Below, in pieces: positions 17,098 to 25,639 of a stretch of 56,129 bases of DNA. Both the position numbers and the translations under genes were made by a program. The DNA lies in assembly GCA_021836865.1 (NCBI GenBank), contig JAKBHH010000013.1, positions 1-56,129 on the forward strand, given 5' to 3'. The stretch comes from Acidobacteriota bacterium (GTDB lineage: Bacteria; Acidobacteriota; Terriglobia; Terriglobales; Acidobacteriaceae). The first letter of the stretch is position 1, and the number at the start of each line of letters is the position of its first letter. The notes under the pieces are model-generated. The model searched no databases. It was given only the letters and a program-made list of their open reading frames with translations, and had not been told where the DNA came from.

Positions 17098-17140
17098 TTT
17101 TTCGAGGTTGGTTGCGAGTCCGATTTCCTTCCTACGGAGT

Positions 17141-18211
17141 TCAGCAGATGCGCGGCAACTGCTCGCCAATCTGAGTCGGAATCACGCGGTTCGAACCCAT
17201 TGCTGTGCGCGCTACTAACATTCGCTTGTGCTGATCCGTCACCTGGCCGATGCGCGCGGCGTCGCGGCCCAGCGGGTGCGCCCGCAGAATCTCCAGTACC
17301 CGCGCGGCCTCCTCCGGCGCAACGAAGAGCACCGCTTTGCCTTCATTGGCCACGTAGACCGGATCAAGCCCCAGTATTTCGCAGGCCGACTGCACCTCCG
17401 GCCGCACCGGCAGGCTGGGCTCGTCGATCACGATGCCTGCGTCCGAGGCCGTCGCAATCTCATTCAGAGTGGAAGCCAGGCCCCCGCGCGTGGGGTCGCG
17501 CATGGCGTGGACTCCATCGCCCACCGCATCCAGCACCTCGGCAATCATCCCATTCAGCGCCGCGCAGTCTGAGCGGATCTGGCTCTCAAACTCCAGCCCT
17601 TCGCGCACGCTCATGATCGCCATGCCGTGGTCGCCAATTGTGCCCGACACCAGCACCGCGTCGCCTGGCTGCGCACGGTGCGGCCCCACCGCAATCCCCG
17701 GCCGCAGCACGCCGATGCCCGCCGTGTTGATGTAGCAGCCGTCCCCGTGCCCGCGCTCCACCACCTTGGTGTCTCCCGTGACGATGCGGACCTGCGCGAC
17801 GCGTGCAGCTTCGGCCATGGCGTCCACGATTGCAGCAAGCTGCGCGAGAGGAAAGCCTTCTTCCAGAATGAAGCTGGCGCTGAGGAATTTCGGCTCCGCC
17901 CCGGAGACGGCGAGGTCGTTGACTGTGCCGTTGACCGCCAGCGCGCCAATCGAGCCGCCAGGAAAAAACAGGGGCTGCACAACAAACGAGTCCGTGCTCA
18001 TGGCCAACCTGCCCGACTCCAGTTCGAAGACCGCGGCGTCTCCCAGGTTTTCGAGCTCAGGATTGCGGAAAGCGGGCAGAAAAAGGTGCTCCACCAACTC
18101 ATTGCCCAGCTTGCCGCCGCCGCCGTGGCCCATCACGATGGTAGGGTAATCCTTGAGCGGCAACGGGCAACTCCAGCGGGAAAAATCCGGCAGGACAGCG
18201 TTCTCAGCCAT
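17141..18211 (-). CDS. hypE: Hydrogenase maturation protein HypE
   Basis: A 356-residue protein of the PurM/AIR-synthase-like fold. It has [22 protein letters not shown] near residue 27, [32 protein letters not shown]-binding [37 protein letters not shown] and [19 protein letters not shown]. It ends QLPRIC: the C-terminal Cys is the one that HypF carbamoylates and HypE dehydrates to a thiocyanate, the source of the cyanide ligands of [NiFe]-hydrogenase. The start overlaps the end of hypD by 8 bases, so translation is coupled. It is the last gene of the hyp cluster here. Confidence 0.95.
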   Translation of the reverse strand: MAENAVLPDFSRWSCPLPLKDYPTIVMGHGGGGKLGNELVEHLFLPAFRNPELENLGDAAVFELESGRLAMSTDSFVVQPLFFPGGSIGALAVNGTVNDLAVSGAEPKFLSASFILEEGFPLAQLAAIVDAMAEAARVAQVRIVTGDTKVVERGHGDGCYINTAGIGVLRPGIAVGPHRAQPGDAVLVSGTIGDHGMAIMSVREGLEFESQIRSDCAALNGMIAEVLDAVGDGVHAMRDPTRGGLASTLNEIATASDAGIVIDEPSLPVRPEVQSACEILGLDPVYVANEGKAVLFVAPEEAARVLEILRAHPLGRDAARIGQVTDQHKRMLVARTAMGSNRVIPTQIGEQLPRIC

Positions 18212-19391
18212 GCGTCGCTCCGGACAATGCGGACCCTGCCCCCGCCAGTTCCTCCGCCGACAGGAACCGCCCGTAGTTGTAGTACGCCGCGCAGGCGCCT
18301 TCGCTGGAAACCATGGTCGCGCCTAACGGATGACGCGGCGTGCACTCCTTGCCGAAGGCCGGGCACTGGGCAGGCTTGATCGCTCCACGCAGCACATCGC
18401 CGGAGCGGCACAGCGGCGACTCCACCGTATGGATAGCTCTGATCTGGAAGCGATTCTCGGCGTCGAAAGCCCGATAGGCGTCCTTGAGCCGCCAGCCGCT
18501 TTTCGGAATCACGCCGATTCCGCGCCAGGCGCGATCCGTCACCTCAAAAACCTCTGCCAGCAGCTTCTGCGCCGCTGGATTGCCTTCAAACTTCACGATG
18601 CGCTCGTAGGCGTTCTCAACCTCATGCCGGCCGGCCTCCAGTTGAATGACAACCCGGCGAATGCCATCCAGTAAATCCAACGGCTCAAAGCCCGTGACCA
18701 CCAGAGGGATTCGGAATTTCTCGGCCAGCGGAGGATACTCCCAATATCCCATCACGCTGCACACATGCCCCGCGAGCAGAAAGCCCTGCACCTGTGGTCC
18801 CGTGGTCCCCGGTGACGGGTCTTCGTCGCCGGGGTGGTGATTTCCTGGCGCGCTCATGATGGCATCAATCGCAGGCGGCACCAGCACATGCGACACCAGC
18901 AGGGAAAAATTGGTGAGCCCGCGCCTCTTGGCCACATGCACGCTCATCGCATTGGCAGGGGCCGTTGTCTCAAAGCCCACACCAAAGAAGACCACCTGCT
19001 TGTCAGGATTCTTCGCAGCCAGATCCACCGCATCCAGCGGCGAATAAACGACCCGCACATCGCCGCCCGCGCCCTTCACCTGAAACAGATCGCTGTCAGT
19101 GCCCGGCACGCGCAGCATATCGCCAAAGCTGCAGAAGATAACCCCCGGTTGCGCGGCAATGGCCAGTGCCTTGTCGATCAGTTCCAGCGGCGTGACGCAC
19201 ACCGGGCAGCCCGGCCCGTGGATCATCTCGATCCCCGGCGGCAGCATCTGGTCGATACCATTTTTGATGATCGAATGGGTCTGCCCGCCGCAGACCTCCA
19301 TGATCTTCCACGGCCGCGTGGTGACAGCGTGAATTTCCCGCGCCATGCGCTGGGCAATTTCTCCATTGCGAAACTCCGTGAGGTACTTCAT
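18204..19391 (-). CDS. hypD: Hydrogenase maturation protein HypD
   Basis: A 395-residue protein from [11 protein letters not shown]. Upstream in-frame sequence belongs to the hypC reading region and lacks homology. HypD is the Fe-S scaffold on which Fe(CN)2CO is assembled. Conserved cysteine motifs are [17 protein letters not shown] and the C-terminal cluster [10 protein letters not shown]...[13 protein letters not shown]...[11 protein letters not shown], which binds the [4Fe-4S] centre. [15 protein letters not shown] is also characteristic. The ATG overlaps the hypC stop by 4 bases (ATGA) and its own stop overlaps hypE, so hypC-D-E form one translationally coupled unit. Confidence 0.95.
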   Translation of the reverse strand: MKYLTEFRNGEIAQRMAREIHAVTTRPWKIMEVCGGQTHSIIKNGIDQMLPPGIEMIHGPGCPVCVTPLELIDKALAIAAQPGVIFCSFGDMLRVPGTDSDLFQVKGAGGDVRVVYSPLDAVDLAAKNPDKQVVFFGVGFETTAPANAMSVHVAKRRGLTNFSLLVSHVLVPPAIDAIMSAPGNHHPGDEDPSPGTTGPQVQGFLLAGHVCSVMGYWEYPPLAEKFRIPLVVTGFEPLDLLDGIRRVVIQLEAGRHEVENAYERIVKFEGNPAAQKLLAEVFEVTDRAWRGIGVIPKSGWRLKDAYRAFDAENRFQIRAIHTVESPLCRSGDVLRGAIKPAQCPAFGKECTPRHPLGATMVSSEGACAAYYNYGRFLSAEELAGAGSALSGATHG

Positions 19392-19765
19392 GCGCGGCTC
19401 GCTCCGCCATGCACTCCGGGCACCCCAGCCCGCCGTTCCGAGACCTGGGAGTCCGCCGAGCAACTCCCATCCGGACAGGCCGACTGGGGCGCAGCCGCCG
19501 CCCGCGCAAAGTGCTCTTCTTCCGTGGCCAGTTCTTCGTCCAGCACGCCCATCGCGCGGAACTCCCGCAGGGTCTGCTCGGCCGTCTCCTCGTCGATCTT
19601 CGAGAGCGCAAAGCCCACATGGACGATGGTGTAGTCGCCCACCTCGACCTCCGGCACATAGTCCAGACAGACGCGTTTGACCACCCCGCCAAAGTTCACC
19701 CGCCCCACCCGAAGATCACCCTCGGTGGTAATCTCTTCTACTTTTCCCGGAATCGCTAGACACAT
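19388..19765 (-). CDS. hypC: Hydrogenase maturation chaperone HypC with extended C-terminus
   Basis: A 125-residue protein. The start at 19765 is fixed by the invariant MCLAIPGK N-terminus, whose Cys2 must follow the removed Met to bind iron. Another ATG three codons earlier would destroy this. The core (residues 1-82) includes [13 protein letters not shown] and [20 protein letters not shown]-type HypC features with His49. HypC carries the iron centre between HypD and the hydrogenase large subunit. HypC is usually 75-100 residues. This one has an additional tail of about 40 residues with CPDGSC (Cys97, Cys102) and a Gly/Arg-rich end. A CRP/FNR-like palindrome lies 40-50 bases upstream. Confidence 0.93.
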   Translation of the reverse strand: MCLAIPGKVEEITTEGDLRVGRVNFGGVVKRVCLDYVPEVEVGDYTIVHVGFALSKIDEETAEQTLREFRAMGVLDEELATEEEHFARAAAAPQSACPDGSCSADSQVSERRAGVPGVHGGASRA

Positions 19766-19781
19766 AGCATCCACCTTATAC

Positions 19782-19801
19782 CTTGCGGGGAAAGCCGCAA
19801 G
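19782..19801. other. Small perfect hairpin upstream of hypC
   Basis: CTTGCGG and CCGCAAG form a 7-bp stem with a 6-base loop between the DUF1801 stop and hypC. No T-run follows on the minus strand, so it could be a weak terminator, an mRNA-stabilising hairpin or chance. Confidence 0.35.
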
Positions 19802-19803
19802 AT

Positions 19804-19817
19804 GTGATCCAAATCAC
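19804..19817. promoter_or_regulatory. CRP/FNR-family-like binding site upstream of hypC
   Basis: GTGATccaaATCAC is a perfect 5+5 palindrome with a 4-base centre, extended to TGTGA-N6-TCAC as in CRP sites and close to the FNR/DNR pattern TTGAT-N4-ATCAA. It lies in the 73-base gap before hypC. TATAAG on the minus strand (19780-19775) would place its centre about 42 bases from the start point, the classic activating position, though that start point would be only a few bases before the hypC ATG. Confidence 0.5.
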
Positions 19818-19838
19818 CTCATCAGGGTAGGGGTCGAT

Positions 19839-20228
19839 TCACTTCTTCCGCTCATTCTCTGCCACGCGCGCCTTCACCATCTTCTTTACCAGCGCCGCCG
19901 GCAGGGGCCGGTCCAGCGGGAACTGCAGCGTCCCCTTCGACGTGCGGTAGCCTTTCAGATCGTCCTGCATCGCGTCGGTCAACGAAGCCTGCATCGGGAA
20001 GAAACTGCAATGATTCTTGAACGCGCCATAGGCCACCAGCGCGCCCTTATAGCGGAAGGCCGGCATGCCGTAACTCAACTGTTCCGTCGCCTCCTTCGGC
20101 GCCGATGCGCGAATCATTGCGCGCAACTTGGCCAGCGTCGTCCGTGCCGGCTCCGGCACTTTGGCAAGATACGCCTCGACGCCCGCAACGCCATTTGCCG
20201 CCTCCACGTTGCTCTTTGCGCTCTGCAT
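19839..20228 (-). CDS. DUF1801-family protein inside the hyp cluster
   Basis: A 129-residue protein starting after a GGGAGG ribosome-binding site. The sequence (VAGVEAYLAKVPEPARTTLAKLRAMI, EQLSYGMPAFRYKGALVAYGAFKNHCSFFPM, GTLQFPLDRPLPAALVKKMV) is that of the DUF1801/YdhG-like family, which includes the Bacillus iron chaperone Fra. That family folds into a small alpha/beta domain and has been linked to iron handling in a few cases. It sits between hypB (33 bases upstream) and hypC (73 bases downstream) on the same strand, which is not a usual hyp gene position. A link to iron delivery for maturation is speculation. Confidence 0.8.
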   Translation of the reverse strand: MQSAKSNVEAANGVAGVEAYLAKVPEPARTTLAKLRAMIRASAPKEATEQLSYGMPAFRYKGALVAYGAFKNHCSFFPMQASLTDAMQDDLKGYRTSKGTLQFPLDRPLPAALVKKMVKARVAENERKK

Positions 20229-20261
20229 CCGTAACCTCCCTTCGCCGGAATGCTCGACCGG

Positions 20262-20933
20262 CTAACTTCCTGCGTGGTTCGCTCCTTGCTCTTGCAGATA
20301 CCCCAGCCACTCCGCCAGCCCCGCGCCCGTCTTCGCCGATGTCTCAAAGATGCGAATGCCGGGCCGGATCTCGTTGATATTCCTGAGCGCCGCTTCTCGA
20401 TCAAATCCGACGGCCTCCGCAATATCCATTTTCGTAATCACCGCCGCATCGGCTGAGTTGAACAGCGTGGGATACTTCAGCGGCTTGTCCTCGCCCTCGG
20501 TCACGCTCAAGAGGGCCACGCGAATCTTCTCGCCGAGGTCGTAGCTGGACGGGCACACCAGATTGCCCACGTTCTCGATAAACAGATAATCCAGCGCAGC
20601 AAGCTCCCATCCGTCCAGATGCTTACCCACCATCTCGGCCTCCAGGTGGCAGATGCCGTGCGTGTTGATCTGCCGCACCGGCGCGCCGCTGGCGGCAAGC
20701 CGCCGCGCATCGTTGTCGGTCTCCAGATCGCCCACCAGCGCCGCCGCGCGAGAGCCCTGCGCGAGCAACTCGCGCAGCGTGCGCTCCAGAAATGCCGTCT
20801 TCCCTGTTCCCGGGCTCGAAACCAGGTTCAGCACCAGCACGTTAGCCGCAGTAAACCGGTCGCGCAGTCCCGCCGCGAGTTCGTCATTCTTCTTCAGGAT
20901 TCCTCTCCGCAGCTCCACAATTCGGGTCGTCAT
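20262..20933 (-). CDS. hypB: Hydrogenase nickel incorporation GTPase HypB
   Basis: A 223-residue G protein: P-loop SSPGTGKT at residues 39-46, GDLETDNDA near 68-76, the metal-binding THGICHLEAEMV block (Cys95, His96), LFIENVGNLVCPSSYDLG, and the guanine-specificity motif TKMD. HypB hydrolyses GTP to drive nickel insertion into the hydrogenase large subunit together with HypA. The N-terminus is short and lacks the CxxCGC high-affinity nickel motif and any His-rich stretch, so only the G-domain metal site remains. The ATG overlaps the hypA stop by 4 bases. Confidence 0.95.
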   Translation of the reverse strand: MTTRIVELRRGILKKNDELAAGLRDRFTAANVLVLNLVSSPGTGKTAFLERTLRELLAQGSRAAALVGDLETDNDARRLAASGAPVRQINTHGICHLEAEMVGKHLDGWELAALDYLFIENVGNLVCPSSYDLGEKIRVALLSVTEGEDKPLKYPTLFNSADAAVITKMDIAEAVGFDREAALRNINEIRPGIRIFETSAKTGAGLAEWLGYLQEQGANHAGS

Positions 20934-21292
20934 CCGCCTACCTCAGCCTCTTCAATCTCAATCGCCTCGATCTCCATTTCGCGCCCCTGACGCACATCCA
21001 TGGTCAGCTCGCCGCAGTGCGGGCAGCGGAAGCTCTGCACGCTCTCAATGGCCCCATCCACGTTGCACCGGGAGCAGTGCACCACCACCGGCAGCGTCTT
21101 CACCACCAACGCCGACCCGGCCAGCGGCGTCCCCTCCGTCGCAATGCCGTAGCAAAACTGCAAGCTGTCTTCAATCACCGCCGCCAGCGCACCCACCCGC
21201 AGCCGCACCTCTATCACCCGTGCGCCGGGATACCGCGCCAGCGACTCGGTTACCGAGTCCACGATGCTGGAAACAAGGGAAAGCTCGTGCAT
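20930..21292 (-). CDS. hypA: Hydrogenase nickel metallochaperone HypA
   Basis: A 120-residue protein beginning MHELSLVSSIVDSV. His2 and Glu3 form the nickel site of the family. The zinc-ribbon cysteines are present as CSRC (73-76) and CPHC (90-93). HypA passes nickel to the hydrogenase precursor with HypB. The C-terminus carries an acidic extension (EMEIEAIEIEEAEVGG). It is the first gene of the hyp cluster, divergent from an aminotransferase gene 120 bases away, so the main hyp promoter should lie in 21293-21414. Confidence 0.95.
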   Translation of the reverse strand: MHELSLVSSIVDSVTESLARYPGARVIEVRLRVGALAAVIEDSLQFCYGIATEGTPLAGSALVVKTLPVVVHCSRCNVDGAIESVQSFRCPHCGELTMDVRQGREMEIEAIEIEEAEVGG

Positions 21293-21414
21293 GCAACCTC
21301 AAGCCTGAAAGCAAGATTCTACGCCCGCGCCACGCGGAAAGCGGTGTTCGATCGCGCTTCAGCCATTTACGCGACAAAATGTAAAATGACACAGTTGGTC
21401 GGAGACACTTCCCT

Positions 21415-22605
21415 GTGACACGAGCTTTCGCGCCCCATCCGCACACCACCTCGCGCCTCGCCCTCAGTGAGCTGGCACCCGGCGCCATGCAGTCTGAGAT
21501 TCGCGCCATGACCACCGAGTGCGACCGCATCGGCGGCATCAACCTGGCCCAGGGCGTATGCGATACCCCGGTGCCCGCGCCCGTTGAAGAGGAAGCCATC
21601 GCCGCCATCCGCGCCGGCCACAACATCTACACCCGCCTCGACGGCGTCACCCGCCTGCGCAACGCCATCGCGGCCAAGCAGAAGAAGGACTACGGCCTCG
21701 ACTACAATCCGGAGACTGAAGTACTGGTCGCCTCGGGAGCCACTGGCGGACTGCACGCCGCGGCCATGGCCCTGCTCAATCCGCTCGATGAGGTGCTGCT
21801 CTTTGAGCCCTTCTACGGTTACCACGTCGCCACCCTCAAGTCCATGCGTGTCAAACCGGTCTTTGTGCCGCTGGCAGAGCCGGACTGGACGCTCGATGTG
21901 GATGCCTTGCACGCCGCCATCACCCCGCGCACCCGCGCCATCCTGCTGAACACCCCCGCCAACCCCAGCGGCAAGATCTTTTCGCGCGCGGAGATCGAAG
22001 CCATCGCCGCCGTCTGCCGTGAACGCGATCTGTTCCTGTTTACCGACGAGATTTACGAGTACTACGTCTATGACGGACACCGTCACATCTCCCCGGCCAC
22101 TCTGCAAGGCATGCGCGAGCGCACGATCGTGATGTCCGGCTTCAGCAAAACCTTCAGCGTCACCGGCTGGCGGCTTGGCTACGTCACGGCCGACGCCAAA
22201 TGGATGGCCGCCATGGCCTACTTTCATGACCTCACCTACGTCTGCGCGCCTTCGGCCTTTCAGCATGGAGCGGCTGCCGGCCTGGAACAGTTGCCGCCCT
22301 CGTTCTACACCCAGCTCGCAGCCGATCACGAATCCAAGCGCGCCCGCATCCTTGCCGCCCTCCGCGACGCGGGCATGGAGCCCAGCGTCCCCGCCGGCGC
22401 CTACTACGTGCTGGCCAGAGCCACCCGCCTGCCCGGCAAAACTGCCGCGGAGAGGGCGCGCCATCTGCTCGCCGCCACGGGAGTTGCCGCAGTCGCGGGT
22501 TCGGCATTCTTTCGCCACGGGCGCGGTGAAGATCTGCTGCGCTTCTGCTTCGCCAAGAGAGATCGCGAACTTGACGAGGCTTGCGCGCGGTTGCGAAGAC
22601 TTTGA
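21415..22605 (+). CDS. Class I/II PLP-dependent aminotransferase
   Basis: A 396-residue fold-type I aminotransferase with a GTG start. Recognisable features are GINLAQGVCDTPVP near the N-terminus, LVASGATGGLHAAAMALLNPLDEVLLFEPFYGYH (PLP phosphate and aromatic region), LLNTPANPSGKIFSRAEIEAI (NPSGK), LFTDEIYEYYVYDG (Asp/Tyr contacts) and MSGFSKTFSVTGWRLGYV, in which the Lys of SGFSKT binds PLP. The pattern is closest to methionine/kynurenine-type aminotransferases (subgroup I-gamma). Exact specificity is not readable. It is divergent from hypA. A metabolic link to hydrogenase is not evident. Confidence 0.88.
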   Translation: MTRAFAPHPHTTSRLALSELAPGAMQSEIRAMTTECDRIGGINLAQGVCDTPVPAPVEEEAIAAIRAGHNIYTRLDGVTRLRNAIAAKQKKDYGLDYNPETEVLVASGATGGLHAAAMALLNPLDEVLLFEPFYGYHVATLKSMRVKPVFVPLAEPDWTLDVDALHAAITPRTRAILLNTPANPSGKIFSRAEIEAIAAVCRERDLFLFTDEIYEYYVYDGHRHISPATLQGMRERTIVMSGFSKTFSVTGWRLGYVTADAKWMAAMAYFHDLTYVCAPSAFQHGAAAGLEQLPPSFYTQLAADHESKRARILAALRDAGMEPSVPAGAYYVLARATRLPGKTAAERARHLLAATGVAAVAGSAFFRHGRGEDLLRFCFAKRDRELDEACARLRRL

Positions 22606-22676
22606 GGCTCACGGGCGTAAGCCAGTCTCCGTGCTGCCCGGTCACATTCCTGCGCGCACGACAATTTCTGCGTTCT

Positions 22677-23369
22677 CTACCGCAGGAATAGCGCCAGCAG
22701 AGCCGCCAGCAGCGAAGTGATGACACCGGATGTGGCCATGGCCCAGGACGAGACGGCCGCCTGCATCTCTGAGCGGCGTACCAGGCTGGCGGTGCCGATG
22801 CCATGCGAGGACGAACCCACAGCCACGCCGATAGCCCGGTCGTCGCGCACCCCGGCCAGCCGCAGCACCATGGGACCGAAGGTCGCGCCCAGCACCCCGG
22901 CCAGAATCACCATCGCAATCGTGATCTGCGGAATGCCGCCCAGTTCGCGGCAAACCTCGATCGCAATTGGCGTGGTGACGGACTTGGGCACAACAGACAT
23001 GACCACGGAGGTTGGAGCGCCCAGCAGCCATGCGGTAAGACCCGCCGTGGTCATGCCAACCACGGCCCCCGCAAAGACGATGCCCAGCAGACGCGGCAGG
23101 GAACGGCGCAGCCGCTGTCCGTTGCGATAGATGGGCACGGCCAGCGCCACAGTCGCAGGGCCCAGCCACCATGTCAGCAGGTTGCCTCCGCGGTCGTACT
23201 CCGCGTAGGGCTCGCGCATCAGCAGCAGAAGCGCAATGATCGGCAGGCACGCAGCCACAATCGGAGGAATCCACCTCCAGCGCCGATGCAGGGCGAGCGC
23301 CACAGCATAAGCCCCGACAGTGAGAAAGACACTGAAGGCCGGACTCCTAAGCCACGACATTAGGCTCAT
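22677..23369 (-). CDS. lrgB: LrgB-family membrane protein
   Basis: A 230-residue polytopic membrane protein. The ATG at 23369 overlaps the lrgA stop by 4 bases and is preferred over a longer frame through the upstream gene. LrgB signatures are present: WWLGPATVALAVPIYRN, VVPKSVTTPIAIEVCRELGG, MVILAGVLGATFGPMVLRL and GVAVGSSSHGIGTASLVRRSE. LrgB and its partner LrgA/CidA are small membrane proteins first described as holin/antiholin-like regulators of murein hydrolase activity. Plant and some bacterial relatives export pyruvate or glycolate. No LytSR-type regulator is nearby. Confidence 0.9.
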   Translation of the reverse strand: MSLMSWLRSPAFSVFLTVGAYAVALALHRRWRWIPPIVAACLPIIALLLLMREPYAEYDRGGNLLTWWLGPATVALAVPIYRNGQRLRRSLPRLLGIVFAGAVVGMTTAGLTAWLLGAPTSVVMSVVPKSVTTPIAIEVCRELGGIPQITIAMVILAGVLGATFGPMVLRLAGVRDDRAIGVAVGSSSHGIGTASLVRRSEMQAAVSSWAMATSGVITSLLAALLALFLR

Positions 23370-23761
23370 CTGCCAGCCTCCGCGCGATCCTGCTCCGCGC
23401 ATGGCTCCGCTTCGGCTTCTTGCGCGAATGGCAAAAGCCAGCGGCCCAGCAGGCCGGTTGTCAGCAGCACCGCGAGGAAGCTGACCACGAGGCTCGCGGT
23501 AAGCGCGAAGGCCTGCCGCGAGAGCACCTGGCCCATCTCCATAAGGCCCACAGTGAGCGGCACGAAAAGCAACACCATGTGCCGCAGCAGCAGATTGGCC
23601 GCGCCCTCCACCCACTGGAGCTTTACCAGCCCGGCCGTAAGCGCTCCATAAAACAGCAGGAGCCCCAATACGCCGCCGGGAATGGGTACGCCCGCCCGGT
23701 GCAGCAAGGTGCCCAGCAGAAACAATCCCGTCACAATCGCAATCCCGCGCAAAGTGTTCAT
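23366..23761 (-). CDS. lrgA: CidA/LrgA-family membrane protein
   Basis: A 131-residue protein with four hydrophobic segments. The ATG at 23761 has AGGAG 4-5 bases upstream; longer in-frame starts have none. Family features are LFLLGTLLHRAGVPIPGGVLGLLLFYGALTAG and NLLLRHMVLLFVPLTVGLME. It forms a membrane complex with the coupled LrgB. The role may be holin-like control of cell-wall hydrolysis or export of small carboxylates. It is divergent from the mutarotase gene, with about 97 bases between. Confidence 0.88.
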   Translation of the reverse strand: MNTLRGIAIVTGLFLLGTLLHRAGVPIPGGVLGLLLFYGALTAGLVKLQWVEGAANLLLRHMVLLFVPLTVGLMEMGQVLSRQAFALTASLVVSFLAVLLTTGLLGRWLLPFAQEAEAEPCAEQDRAEAGR

Positions 23762-23858
23762 CACACTCCTATTCTCTGCGAGGCGGGTAGCGAGACCGGC
23801 ACGCAGAGGCGTGGAAAACGAAGCGCGGTGCATACAATAGGGCTCTGAGGAGACAGGC

Positions 23859-24758
23859 ATGAGCTCCATGATCGAGCAACTTGTCGGGGCCGCAGGCATC
23901 CGGCTGGCTCATTCCACAGAGATTTACCCGGCACTGCATCAGCCGGGAGACGCCGGCCTGCCGCTGCTGGTGATGGAAAACGAGCTGGGTCGTGCGGTGA
24001 TGGCGCTGCAGGGAGCGCATCTGCTGGCATTCCAGCCCGCAGGGCAAAGGGAGATGCTGTGGCTTTCGCCTAAGTGCGTGCTGGCTCCCGGCGTTCCCAT
24101 TCGCGGTGGGATTCCGCTGTGTGTACCCTGGTTCGGTCCCGGCCCGGCGGGTGCGCCGCAGCATGGCTTTGGCCGCACGATGGAGTGGACGCTCGCCGAC
24201 GCAGAACGCCGCGCAGACGGCGCCACAAGCGTCGTGCTGGAGTTGGCCGGCGACGCATCGGTCAGCCCGGCCTGGCCGCACGCGTTTCAGTTCCGGCTGG
24301 ACGCCGTAGTTGGTTCCTCTCTGCGGCTGACCCTGCGTGTGGAAAATCGGAGCCCCACGCCGGCGCCCGTAGCCTTTGCATTCCATGCCTACTTTGCCGT
24401 CCCGGACGTGGCGCAGGCGCGCGTGACGGGTCTGGAGGGGACGACCTATCTGGACAAGGTGGAGCAGTTTGCCCGGAAGGTGCAGGCGCGCGAGGTCGCC
24501 ATCACAGGGCTTACGGATCGCATCTACCTCGATGTTCCCACGGTGCAGATGCTCAGAACCGGCGCGGGCGACGTACGCATTGCGTCGGAGACAAAGTGCG
24601 CTGTGGTGTGGAATGCCTGGACTCACGATGCGGCCATCGCCGATATCGGTGAGGGAAATCACACGGGCTATCTCTGCGTGGAGCGCGGCGACGTGGCGGA
24701 TCGCGCAGGGATGATCCCCGCGGGTGGCTCATATAGCGCGGATCTGACGCTATCCTGA
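23859..24758 (+). CDS. D-hexose-6-phosphate mutarotase-like aldose epimerase
   Basis: A 299-residue galactose-mutarotase-fold protein of the YeaD type. Landmarks are ALQGAHLLAFQPAGQREMLWLS, the phosphate-binding IRGGIPLCVPWFGPGP, HGFGRTMEW with the first catalytic His, FAFHAYFAVPD with the second His, and the C-terminal GYLCVERGDVAD containing the catalytic Glu. The enzyme interconverts alpha and beta anomers of glucose-6-phosphate in the cytoplasm. GAGACAGGC precedes the ATG. It is divergent from lrgA. Confidence 0.88.
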   Translation: MSSMIEQLVGAAGIRLAHSTEIYPALHQPGDAGLPLLVMENELGRAVMALQGAHLLAFQPAGQREMLWLSPKCVLAPGVPIRGGIPLCVPWFGPGPAGAPQHGFGRTMEWTLADAERRADGATSVVLELAGDASVSPAWPHAFQFRLDAVVGSSLRLTLRVENRSPTPAPVAFAFHAYFAVPDVAQARVTGLEGTTYLDKVEQFARKVQAREVAITGLTDRIYLDVPTVQMLRTGAGDVRIASETKCAVVWNAWTHDAAIADIGEGNHTGYLCVERGDVADRAGMIPAGGSYSADLTLS

Positions 24759-24861
24759 CCAGTCTGCACCCGGCCCGGAACAATTGCCTCGGGCGTTTCG
24801 TATATCCGATGCAGCACGAATGAGTTCGGATTTCGATTCGCCGTCGCTACAAGGAGTCCCC

Positions 24862-25365
24862 ATGCGTAAGGACATCGTTGCTGCGGGAGTTGTTTTGATC
24901 TTCCTTTCAGCCCTTTCCGGCGGGTTTGCCAAAACGGCCCCGCCTGCCAAAGCTGTGCCGGGCACAATCGTCCTCGTCTTCAAAGATGGCCACCGGCAGA
25001 GCTTCAACCTCGCCGATATTGCGAGAGTCGAGTTTACTGGAGCCGCTGAAGCGGCCGCAGCCAGCCCGGATGTGCCTACGCGTGGCCGCTTCTTCGGCAA
25101 GTGGGTTGTTGGCGAGGGCAACGGAGATACCTTCCTCATCACGTTGAAGGACGACGGCGAGGCTCTGCGCTCGCTCGGCGACTTGCACGGCAAGTGGACG
25201 TATGTGAACGGCGAAGCGCGCATCACCTGGGACGACGGCGCGCAGGATGTCATCCGCAGGGCCGGGTCGAAGTTCCAGAAGTACGCCTACAGCGCGGGCA
25301 AATCGTTCACAGACACGCCGGACAACGTGACCAGCGCCGTAAACACCACGCCGAAGCCGATCTAG
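24862..25365 (+). CDS. Secreted hypothetical protein
   Basis: A 167-residue protein. The start has AAGGAGT immediately upstream, and MRKDIVAAGVVLIFLSALSGGFA is a Sec signal peptide. An earlier ATG in frame would hide it. Mature sequence: GTIVLVFKDGHRQSFNLADIARVEF, a pattern seen in small beta-sandwich proteins, then RFFGKWVVGEGNGDTFLITLKDDGEALRSLGDLHGKWTYVNGEARITWDDG. The latter resembles lipocalin-like or META-like domains that test for a folded single sheet. No cysteine and no catalytic motif. Function unknown. Confidence 0.6.
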   Translation: MRKDIVAAGVVLIFLSALSGGFAKTAPPAKAVPGTIVLVFKDGHRQSFNLADIARVEFTGAAEAAAASPDVPTRGRFFGKWVVGEGNGDTFLITLKDDGEALRSLGDLHGKWTYVNGEARITWDDGAQDVIRRAGSKFQKYAYSAGKSFTDTPDNVTSAVNTTPKPI

Positions 25366-25639
25366 CGCCGACCCCGAGAGGGCAATTGCCTGAGCGCGGG
25401 AGTGTCTTGGCAGATGCGGCATCCGGGCAGTCACTCGTGCGGGGGAGTGAGAACGGGTACCCGCCTCCCCGGGGGACGCGATGGAGACGGGATGCCGGCT
25501 GCGGTGAGCGGGCGCATATGTGACGATGCCCTGCGAACCTCGGGAAGCTCGGGCAGGTTGCGCCCGGTCAGCGCCCGGCTTATGCTTGCCGCGTGCGCTC
25601 CGCGGTCGCACCAGCCGGAGGGCGCGGTGTGGTTCAAGC

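Noticed and set aside
17185-17202. GGTTCGAACCC resembling a tRNA T-arm
   Set aside because: It lies within hypE coding sequence, and no acceptor, D- or anticodon arm can be formed around it.
21367-22518. 383-codon frame antisense to the aminotransferase
   Set aside because: Shadow of a well-supported PLP enzyme; no domain recognised.
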